A DNA stretch of 5,265 nt from JANMDR01 sp043760555 (lineage in GTDB: Bacteria > Pseudomonadota > Gammaproteobacteria > Burkholderiales > Usitatibacteraceae): assembly GCA_043760555.1 (NCBI GenBank), contig JAYUOW010000105.1, positions 1 through 5,265 of the forward strand, read 5' to 3'. Shown in pieces: positions 1 through 5,265 of this stretch. A program made the translations under genes and the position numbers. The notes beneath the pieces were generated by a model. The model was not told the DNA's origin, did not search any database, and was given only the letters and a program-made list of their open reading frames with translations. Within the stretch, counting starts at the first letter, position 1. Every line of letters begins with the position of its first letter.

Positions 1-128
1 TGCGCAACACCTTAAAAGGTTTGATTAGCGAGGCGGGCTTAACAGCACTTGGCATTGCGCCGACAGCGCGGGCAGAGACCTTATCGGTGGCGGAATTTAT
101 TGCGATTGCGGATGCGACCGGCGGGTAG
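1..128 (+). CDS. rsmA: 16S rRNA (adenine1518-N6/adenine1519-N6)-dimethyltransferase, C-terminal fragment
   Basis: The frame starting at base 3 reads 41 codons to a TAG stop at 126-128; the rest of the gene lies to the left of the window. The translated end begins RNTLKGLISEAGL and continues with GIAPTARAETLSVAEFIAIA. This matches the C-terminal helical domain of KsgA/RsmA: an RNxL motif, then a G(I/V)DPxxRxExLS-like motif, then a short helix before the end. The enzyme dimethylates two adjacent adenines in the 3' terminal helix of 16S rRNA during small-subunit maturation, using S-adenosylmethionine, in the cytoplasm. The catalytic Rossmann domain is not in view, so activity cannot be judged. 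The gene converges on the response regulator gene. In many gammaproteobacteria apaG and apaH follow rsmA on the same strand; here they do not follow directly. The call rests on a short but characteristic C-terminal match recalled from the family. Confidence 0.85.
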   Translation, partial: RNTLKGLISEAGLTALGIAPTARAETLSVAEFIAIADATGG

Positions 129-148
129 CGAGTAGCGGCCACATCGAT

Positions 149-268
149 CACGACCACCTACATCTGCCGGAACACGATCGCCTACATCTGCCGTAGCACG
201 ACCGCTTACATCTGCCGGAGCACGACCGCTTACATCTGCCGGAACACGACCGCTTACATCTGCTTGAA
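149..268. repeat. Tandem array of five 24-bp repeats overlapping the 3' end of the regulator gene
   Basis: Five head-to-tail units of exactly 24 bp lie at 149-172, 173-196, 197-220, 221-244 and 245-268. On the plus strand each starts with CACGA(C/T)C and contains the invariant core TACATCTGC. Units 3 and 4 differ only in their last base; units 1 and 2 are more diverged, and unit 5 ends TTGAA in place of CGGAA or CGGAG. Unit 5 is partly coding: read on the minus strand it supplies the last four codons (Phe-Lys-Gln-Met) and the TAA stop of the LytTR regulator. Because 24 is a multiple of three, every unit keeps a stop in that frame: TAA in units 5, 4 and 3, TAG in units 2 and 1. The array fills the gap between two convergent genes. 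Units lack the spacers expected of CRISPR, and no stem followed by a T-run typical of an intrinsic terminator is seen. Confidence 0.93.
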
Positions 269-1060
269 CAAATGCGAAAACGGGCGGCTCACGGTGAGTT
301 GTTCTTTACGGCCTTTTACTTTTACGTGGGCTTGGCCGCGAAAGTCGCGGACTACCGCATCTATCGCAGCGGCGTTGACGATGATGGAGCGGTGAATTTG
401 CCAATATTTATCGGCGTCTAGGCCGCTTAATAATTCTTTGATTGGCGTTTTGATTAGTGCATCAAATTCTTTGGTGGCAACCAACGTATATTTTTCATCC
501 GACTGAAAAAATAGTACGTCTTCAATAGGAATCAACCGCAAATTTTGGCCAATGTTGGCTTTAATCCAGCGTAGTTTTTCAGCCCCAGGATTTAAGCTTG
601 CGGCGAGGCTTGCCAACATAGCGGCGAGATCTTGTGGGGGGGCTACAGCACCGCTGGGCTTTGATGCGGTTGCGCTGTCATTGTCCTCGCCTAAACGTGC
701 TCGCAGACGCTCTATGGTGCCGCTTAAGCGCTCTTCGGTGTAGGGTTTGAGCACATAGTCGATGGCACCGGCTTCAAAGGCTTGTACGGCGTATTGATCG
801 AAGGCGGTGACGAACACTACGTGAGTGCGCATGTCTTTATTTGCGGCCAAACTTTGTGCCACTTCAACGCCGGTCATTTCGGGCATCTGAATATCTAAAA
901 ACGCGATGGTGGGGCTGTGCGTGGCAATCGCTTCCAGCGCGGCTTCACCGTCGCCCACTGCAGCTAATTGCTCGAGCTCGGGCCAGAGTTTTTTTAGCTT
1001 GACGCTTAACTGTTGACGCAAAATCGGTTCGTCTTCGGCAATGATGCAAGTAATAGTCAT
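254..1060 (-). CDS. LytTR-family two-component response regulator (REC-LytTR, LytR/AlgR-like)
   Basis: This 268-residue protein has the standard two-domain layout and length of LytR/AlgR-type transcription regulators. Residues 1-120 form a receiver domain: acidic pair Glu9-Asp10, phospho-acceptor Asp56 in the motif FLDIQMPEMTG, conserved Thr85 in FVTAF, and Lys105 in DYVLKPY. An Ala/Pro-rich linker spans about 125-160. Residues 163-268 form a LytTR DNA-binding domain, with the IEDVLFFQSDEKYT stretch and the diagnostic WQIHRSIIVN motif at 220-229. All key phosphorylation residues are present, so it should be a working cytoplasmic phospho-acceptor and DNA-binding protein. The ATG at 1058-1060 is the natural start because the receiver beta-1 strand begins at once; its Shine-Dalgarno is weak (AGG ten bases upstream). 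It follows the sensor kinase gene by 30 bases and is probably co-transcribed with it. The last four codons and the stop lie inside the 24-bp repeat array. The target genes are not shown; the divergent receptor is the obvious candidate. Confidence 0.95.
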   Translation of the reverse strand: MTITCIIAEDEPILRQQLSVKLKKLWPELEQLAAVGDGEAALEAIATHSPTIAFLDIQMPEMTGVEVAQSLAANKDMRTHVVFVTAFDQYAVQAFEAGAIDYVLKPYTEERLSGTIERLRARLGEDNDSATASKPSGAVAPPQDLAAMLASLAASLNPGAEKLRWIKANIGQNLRLIPIEDVLFFQSDEKYTLVATKEFDALIKTPIKELLSGLDADKYWQIHRSIIVNAAAIDAVVRDFRGQAHVKVKGRKEQLTVSRPFSHLFKQM

Positions 1061-1090
1061 GGAGTTTAAACCTAGAAAAAATTAGAAATT

Positions 1091-3190
1091 TTAGTCGTCG
1101 ACGGATTTGGTAGCGGGCTTGGCTTCCCTACGCTTGCCACGCTTAATTATCCAATAAATTACCACACCCACCACGGCCAATGGTATTAAAGGTGTTAGCG
1201 CTGAAAATAAAGTGGCGAGCAGAACAAAAGCCAGCGTCAACACGCCGAACACGCCCGTGCCGTAAAGCAACACCATCGTTAATGCCAGCACCAAGGCGCA
1301 CACAATAAACACAGCAACACCGGCGACAGACGCCAATGCCATGCCTTCAAATCCAGAAAACTCCAATTCAAACATGTTCATTGACGTAGCGCCCGTGCCT
1401 ACCGCCACCACAAAAGCCAAGGTACATATTGCAAGCAACACTAACAGCACAACGAAGGTCGCACGCAAAAACCGCGCCCACGCGCCGTGTGCTTTACCGG
1501 CAATGCCCCAAGTTTTGCGCAGTGCACCGCGCCAGCCCGTTTGTGGTTCGGCAGCACTTGCAGAAGCTGCAGAATAGGGCTGAAGAAGCCCTATTTTAGG
1601 GGATTTCGGGGCATTATTTGCGCTGGCACCAATAGCAGATTTTGCCATGAGCGCGCTTTCCGGAATCACAATTTGCGAACGCACACCTTTGTCGGCATTG
1701 GCTTCTAGCTTCAAATACGCGCCTGCCCCAAATAGGCCAACAAGCCGTTCACGAATATTCGATAAGCCCACGCCACCGCCTACAGCTGGTCCTTTATTGG
1801 TCAGCCCGCGACCTGTATCAACCACATCCATCTGTAGCGCACCGTCTGCATTTTTACTCACTGAAATGGTGATGCTACCGCCCTCGCGCTGGGGCTCAAG
1901 CCCGTGTTTAATGGCGTTTTCAACTAACGATGGCAACATAAGCGGCGGAAACGGCAAGCCTAATAATTCAGTAGGCGCTTCGATCGCGAAACTCAAGCGA
2001 TCGCCCATGCGCATTTTTAAAATATTTAAATACGCTCGCGCCAACTCAACTTCTTGACCCACGGTAGAACTATTTTCACGCATCTTCGGCAACGCGGCGC
2101 GTAAGTATTCAATTAAATGCCCGACCATTTTGTTGGCAGCTTCAGGGTCAATCTCGGTTAGCGCCTGCACATTAGCCAAGGTGTTGTACAAAAAATGCGG
2201 CTCCACTTGTGCTTGCAACGCCTGCAGTTTTGCCTCACTCAATTGCCTTGTGGCGGCCTGATAACGGGCTTCTTCCTTACTTTGCTCGGCCACAATTTGT
2301 GAGGCTCTGGCGCGGCCAATATAAATTTTTGCAATCGCCAACACGATCAGCAGCGGGATCATAAACAAGATAATTACGCTGGCGATAAATATCTTTAAGG
2401 CAGCTTGGCGAATTTCGGTGCTGATGATAGTTTTGGCTTCTTCGCTTAAATCTAAATCGGTTAGCCGTTGCGAAAAACCTGATCCTGATACATCGCCATC
2501 CACTACCGCATTTGCCTTCGCATCGCTCTTGCCATCGTCACCGAAATCAAACACGATGCCGACGGAATTTTTCTTCGGCAACAATGCGGGTGCAGACGGC
2601 GTGGTGGGTGAAGTGGCGCGGGTGGCCGTTGTTGGCGTGGTTGGCGTAGTTGGTGTGGTTGGTGTAGTGGCCGTTACACCAGTTTCAAGCACGTTCTTGC
2701 GCACATCACGCGTGGCGTCCTTTACATTATTGATGCTTTCTTTTAGCGGCGCCATCAAGTCTTTGGTCACTTGCTGGGGCGCGCCAGCTTCGCGCAACGC
2801 CACTTCTAATTCTTGCTGATTTTTTTTCAGCTCAAGATGCGCGTTTTCTAAGCGCTCCAGTGCCGCTTTATTGGCGTCGCCCACCGGATCGGGCGTTTGC
2901 TCGCGCCAGCGCGCGATGGAATCGGCTACCTTTTTAAGTTCTGCCGCCTGCTCTTCGTCCTTCGAGTTATCGCTCCATGTACGAAACGCAGTTTCCAAAA
3001 TTGCTTTGCCGCTGTTATCCACTTCGTGCTGAATCGCCTCGCGCTCGGATGCGTTGCGACCCAGTTTTGATAATTTAAATACGCCCCACGGTGTCGCAAA
3101 CGCCACCAGTGCTAAAAATATCAAAAACGCACCACCCCACAGCGCCCACCAAGGCGTGCGGTGTAAAAAGCTTCCAAAAGATTTAAACAT
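1091..3190 (-). CDS. LytS/AlgZ-like sensor histidine kinase with a C-terminal membrane extension
   Basis: This 699-residue membrane sensor is the probable phosphate donor for the adjacent LytTR regulator. In order: TM1 at about 17-36; a presumed periplasmic region at 37-263 that is charged and probably coiled-coil at 79-170, with a Thr-Pro repeat at 172-200; TM2 at about 266-289; a cytoplasmic helix at 296-328; a His_kinase-type dimerisation segment with His332 in QVEPHFLYNTLANVQ; and an ATPase domain with the N box at 420-430 (SLVENAIKHG, Asn425), the G1 box DTGRG at 458-462 and the Gly-rich GGGVGLSNIRERL at 471-483. This is the 5-TM Lyt/AlgZ/YehU kinase family by catalytic core, but with different sensor topology. 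Unusually, about 190 residues follow the ATPase domain: a low-complexity linker and four predicted membrane helices between 577 and 683, ending in a basic tail. The start ATG has a good Shine-Dalgarno (AGGA, eight bases upstream). The ligand is unknown. Kinase identity is firm; topology is read by eye. Confidence 0.93.
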   Translation of the reverse strand: MFKSFGSFLHRTPWWALWGGAFLIFLALVAFATPWGVFKLSKLGRNASEREAIQHEVDNSGKAILETAFRTWSDNSKDEEQAAELKKVADSIARWREQTPDPVGDANKAALERLENAHLELKKNQQELEVALREAGAPQQVTKDLMAPLKESINNVKDATRDVRKNVLETGVTATTPTTPTTPTTPTTATRATSPTTPSAPALLPKKNSVGIVFDFGDDGKSDAKANAVVDGDVSGSGFSQRLTDLDLSEEAKTIISTEIRQAALKIFIASVIILFMIPLLIVLAIAKIYIGRARASQIVAEQSKEEARYQAATRQLSEAKLQALQAQVEPHFLYNTLANVQALTEIDPEAANKMVGHLIEYLRAALPKMRENSSTVGQEVELARAYLNILKMRMGDRLSFAIEAPTELLGLPFPPLMLPSLVENAIKHGLEPQREGGSITISVSKNADGALQMDVVDTGRGLTNKGPAVGGGVGLSNIRERLVGLFGAGAYLKLEANADKGVRSQIVIPESALMAKSAIGASANNAPKSPKIGLLQPYSAASASAAEPQTGWRGALRKTWGIAGKAHGAWARFLRATFVVLLVLLAICTLAFVVAVGTGATSMNMFELEFSGFEGMALASVAGVAVFIVCALVLALTMVLLYGTGVFGVLTLAFVLLATLFSALTPLIPLAVVGVVIYWIIKRGKRREAKPATKSVDD
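2631..2666. repeat. 9-bp tandem repeat encoding Thr-Thr-Pro units in the kinase
   Basis: Four perfect-length copies of GTTGG(C/T)GT(G/A) lie head to tail on the plus strand; diverged copies flank them on both sides. On the coding (minus) strand they give the Thr-Thr-Pro units at about residues 175-187 of the sensor kinase, within a wider Thr/Pro/Ala stretch at 172-201. A nine-base unit keeps the frame when copies are gained or lost, so the segment can change length without breaking the protein. It sits between the predicted coiled coil and TM2 and probably acts as a stiff, extended spacer outside the membrane. Confidence 0.85.
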
Positions 3191-3198
3191 AGTACGTT

Positions 3199-3202
3199 TC
3201 CT
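3199..3202 (-). promoter_or_regulatory. Ribosome binding site of the sensor kinase
   Basis: On the minus strand TTTAGGA lies upstream of the kinase ATG, with AGGA eight bases before it. This supports the chosen start at 3188-3190. It is the clearest Shine-Dalgarno of the three starts in this window. Confidence 0.7.
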
Positions 3203-3340
3203 AAAGGGGCATAGCGATCAATGCCTCCACAATACTGGGTTTACGCCCATTTACCACTGCTTTGGGGCGGTCTACAGAATAACGGCGCTGGAATGCAGAA
3301 AATTGGATTTCTGGAGGTGCCCTGACATATTTGCTTACAC

Positions 3341-3367
3341 ACTGGTAGCCCGTATTGTACTGGTAGC
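3341..3367. repeat. Direct repeat ACTGGTAGC with 18-bp period
   Basis: The nonamer ACTGGTAGC occurs at 3341-3349 and again at 3359-3367, nine bases apart, about 80-105 bases upstream of the receptor start and about 150-175 bases upstream of the kinase start. A spaced direct repeat at this place fits a binding site for a regulator that docks as a tandem dimer. The 18-bp period is shorter than the roughly 21-22 bp usual for LytTR proteins, and the nonamer is not the canonical LytTR motif, so the link to the neighbouring regulator is open. It could also be chance, or an internal repeat in a short hydrophobic reading frame that crosses the same bases. Confidence 0.4.
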
Positions 3368-3445
3368 GGCATTATTCATTTCAGCTTCATATGCTTTAAT
3401 AGATACTGAAAGTCTTGCCTAAAATTAAAATTCTAAATTCAAAAA

Positions 3446-5265
3446 ATGATTATTTCGCCTTCCAAAATATTACGTTTTGCCGTTTTGATGCCCGCCACCT
3501 TATTAGCTCAAACCACCGAGCCCGCACCCGTTGTTCCGCCCGACGCCAAAGACGCTACAACGCAAACCAAACCGGCACCACCTCCTGTGGCTAAAAAAGA
3601 CGTGCCGCAGTCAGTCGATAAAGTAGAAATTAAAGGCCAGCGCTTTAGCAATGATGACCGGCGTAATTCCAGTGCGGCCAAAATCATCATCACCCGCGAA
3701 GAAATTGAGCAGTATGGCGATAGTAATTTAGGTGATGTGATGCGTCGCCTGCCCGGCGTGACCCAAGGTGGTCGACCCGGGCGCGGTGGCCCAGTGCGTA
3801 TGCGCGGCATGGGCGGGGGAGCGACGCAAATGTTGCTTAACGGCGAACGTGTACCGCCCGGATTTTCAATGGAGCAAATAACACCTGAGCAGGTAGAGCG
3901 CATCGAAATTTTACGTGCGCCCACGGCTGAAACCGGTACGCGTGCGGTAGCCGGCACCATCAACGTGATTTTGCGTGAACCACTGCGTATTCGCAACAAC
4001 GACCTACGCGCCGCCTTAACTGACGAACGCGGCAAAATTTCGCCCAATTTATCGTGGACGCAAAACGATAGTTTTAGCCCTACCGGCACCTACAATTTTA
4101 CGGTGTCGCTCAACGGCACCGACCAGCTTAATAGTTCGCGCAACAACAGCATTTTTACCAACACCCAAACCAACGCCATCGAGCAAGCGCGTGCGTCCAC
4201 TAGCGATAGCGCAAACGATGGCAAAAGCATATTTGCCAGTGGCCGGATGCAGTGGCGTTTAGGCCCAGGAGAGATGTTTAGCATCCAGCCGTTTTTGGTT
4301 AAAAACAACACCAGCACCAGCGCGCGCGGCACCCTCACGCAGAGCGTAGGTGCTGCGCCAGCGCCGTATGCAACGAGCAATTCAAATTCGAGCAACGACA
4401 TCAACGTAACGCGTTTTATGACCATGCTCAATAAAACGATTGATGAGCAAACCCGCTTTGAACTTCGCGGCGGGGCGGGACGTTTTAAATCTTCAGCCAA
4501 AAACAATATTGATGAATTTAGTAGCGCCGGAGCACTGGTATTAAATCAAAACACCAACACCCAAGCTGTAGATACGTCGTGGAATATTGTCGGCAAAATT
4601 ACCCGCAACTTAGGCGCGGGTTCAGAACATAAACTAGTTTCAGGCGTGGAGTTTGAAAACACCAAGCGCGATGAAAAAGCTACGACAATTCTCAACGGCG
4701 CTGTTCAGTTAGCCGACTTTGGTAGCCAAGTTAACGTCAGCACCCGTCGTACGGCTTTCTACATTCAAGACGAATGGGATCCCAGCCCAAAAATATCGGC
4801 CTACGGCGGCGTGCGGTGGGAAGGCATTGAAACCCGCAGCGCAAGTGACGGTGCAGCCAGACCCGCAGTAAATAACCAAAGCCGCGTGCTCAACCCCTTA
4901 GCGCAATTGGTATGGCGCTATGACCCACCAGCGCGCGACCAATTTCGCCTAGGGTTAACCCAAAGCTATCGCACCCCAAGCACGCAACAACTCGTGGCGC
5001 GCCCCAGCCTAAACACCCAATATCCCGTGCCCGGTGCCAACACCAGCACCAACGTAGACCGTGCGGGTAATCCAAACTTAAAACCAGAAATTGCCAACGG
5101 CATTGATCTAGCTTACGAAAACTATATGGAAGGCGGCGGCATTGTTTCCATCAATTTATTCACTCGCCAAATTCGCGATTTAATTCGCAGCAATGTAGCG
5201 CTTGATAACGTAAGCTATGCAACCAGCCCTCGCTACGTATCGCGCCCGCAGAACATTGGTCGCGC
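3446..5265 (+). CDS. TonB-dependent outer-membrane receptor, 3' end beyond the window
   Basis: An open frame of 606 codons runs from ATG at 3446 to the right edge without a stop. Residues 1-21 form a signal peptide (Lys7/Arg10, then a hydrophobic core ending TLLA before Gln22). A Pro/Ala/Lys-rich stretch spans 26-54, and a likely TonB box, DKVEIKG, lies at 58-64. The plug domain covers about 68-178, with the typical LGDVMRRLPGV (95-105), VRMRGMGGG (117-125), MLLNGERV (129-136) and VERIEILRAPTAETGTRAVAGTINVIL (150-176). The beta-barrel follows, with alternating strands, the FYIQDEW strand (438-444), SYRTPSTQQL (507-516) and NPNLKPE (542-548). Such receptors import substrates across the outer membrane using TonB-ExbBD energy. 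There is no N-terminal STN signalling domain, so it does not look like a transducer of the anti-sigma type. The substrate cannot be read from the sequence. An in-frame TAA at 3434-3436 makes 3446 the first possible ATG; no Shine-Dalgarno precedes it, only an A-rich leader. It is divergent from the two-component operon, its probable regulator. Confidence 0.93.
   Translation, partial: MIISPSKILRFAVLMPATLLAQTTEPAPVVPPDAKDATTQTKPAPPPVAKKDVPQSVDKVEIKGQRFSNDDRRNSSAAKIIITREEIEQYGDSNLGDVMRRLPGVTQGGRPGRGGPVRMRGMGGGATQMLLNGERVPPGFSMEQITPEQVERIEILRAPTAETGTRAVAGTINVILREPLRIRNNDLRAALTDERGKISPNLSWTQNDSFSPTGTYNFTVSLNGTDQLNSSRNNSIFTNTQTNAIEQARASTSDSANDGKSIFASGRMQWRLGPGEMFSIQPFLVKNNTSTSARGTLTQSVGAAPAPYATSNSNSSNDINVTRFMTMLNKTIDEQTRFELRGGAGRFKSSAKNNIDEFSSAGALVLNQNTNTQAVDTSWNIVGKITRNLGAGSEHKLVSGVEFENTKRDEKATTILNGAVQLADFGSQVNVSTRRTAFYIQDEWDPSPKISAYGGVRWEGIETRSASDGAARPAVNNQSRVLNPLAQLVWRYDPPARDQFRLGLTQSYRTPSTQQLVARPSLNTQYPVPGANTSTNVDRAGNPNLKPEIANGIDLAYENYMEGGGIVSINLFTRQIRDLIRSNVALDNVSYATSPRYVSRPQNIGR

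Larger units (their letters stand above)
3191..3445. promoter_or_regulatory. Divergent intergenic region between the kinase operon and the receptor gene
   Basis: These 255 bases separate the two divergent start codons and must hold the promoters for both. The receptor-proximal 30 bases are very AT-rich. Candidate sigma70-like boxes are weak. For the kinase direction (minus strand) AATAAT pairs with TTAAAG at 17-bp spacing (plus-strand 3371-3399). For the receptor direction TTTAAT at 3395-3400 resembles a -10 box but has no good -35. The two candidates overlap, which would allow one regulator to control both. A direct repeat of ACTGGTAGC lies at 3341 and 3359. No clear pair of canonical LytTR sites was found by eye. 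Region identity is certain; the individual boxes are speculative. Confidence 0.5.

Noticed and set aside
149..268. CRISPR array or intrinsic terminator
   Set aside because: The 24-bp units abut each other with no spacers, and there is no strong hairpin followed by a T-run; only a weak CCGG-CCGG pairing between adjacent units is possible.
552..743. Plus-strand open frame of 63 codons
   Set aside because: Antisense to the response regulator; low-complexity translation and no domain.
1064..1071. Palindrome GTTTAAAC between the kinase and regulator genes
   Set aside because: Eight bases only, in a 30-base spacer within an operon; no flanking symmetry to suggest an operator.
1341..2819. Several plus-strand open frames across the kinase gene (1341-1577, 1487-1708, 1647-2057, 2418-2819)
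   Set aside because: They are antisense to the kinase coding sequence, whose motifs are unmistakable; the Val-Gly runs in one of them are just the Thr-Pro repeat read backwards.
3237..3250. Small inverted repeat TGGG...CCCA in the intergenic region
   Set aside because: The stem is only four base pairs and could easily arise by chance.
3471..3488. CGTTTTG repeated with 8-bp period, which looks a little like LytTR GTT half-sites
   Set aside because: It lies inside the signal-peptide codons of the receptor, and the period is far from the roughly two helical turns expected for LytTR sites.
3508..4506. Two long minus-strand open frames (3508-4089 and 4090-4506)
   Set aside because: They lie antisense to the TonB-dependent receptor, which has clear plug and barrel motifs. 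Their translations show no domain and no ribosome binding site.
4890..5075. Minus-strand open frame of 61 codons
   Set aside because: Antisense to the receptor barrel region and without recognisable features.

Overview
The window looks chromosomal and probably gammaproteobacterial. The first 128 bases encode the C-terminal end of a KsgA/RsmA-type 16S rRNA dimethyltransferase whose tail is of the gammaproteobacterial kind. It also holds a LytTR-type two-component system and a TonB-dependent outer-membrane receptor, so the host is Gram-negative. The mid-range GC content and this gene mix would suit a Cellvibrio-like or related marine or polysaccharide-degrading lineage, but that is a guess; the sequence alone does not fix the genus.

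Layout from left to right: (1) the 3' end of rsmA on the plus strand (1-128). (2) A short gap between convergent genes, filled by five copies of a 24-bp tandem repeat (149-268); the last copy supplies the final four codons and the stop of the next gene. (3) A minus-strand operon of a 699-residue LytS/AlgZ-like sensor kinase (1091-3190) followed, 30 bases downstream, by a 268-residue REC-LytTR response regulator (254-1060). (4) A 255-base divergent intergenic region (3191-3445) that must carry the promoters for both directions; it has a 9-bp direct repeat with 18-bp period and a short hydrophobic open frame of doubtful status. (5) A plus-strand TonB-dependent receptor (3446 to the right edge), with at least 606 codons and no stop before the window ends. 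It accounts for the right third of the window; the open frames antisense to it are shadows.

Likely joint function: the kinase senses something at the envelope and phosphorylates Asp56 of the regulator, whose LytTR domain then binds DNA. The divergently transcribed receptor is the natural candidate target, giving a sense-and-import unit for an unknown ligand. That link is inferred from gene order only.

The most unusual points are the kinase architecture (a large uncharacterised periplasmic region with a Thr-Pro repeat, and about 190 residues with four predicted membrane helices after the ATPase domain) and the 24-bp array that keeps an in-frame stop codon of the regulator gene in every copy. 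No CRISPR array, insertion sequence, tRNA or rRNA gene was seen.
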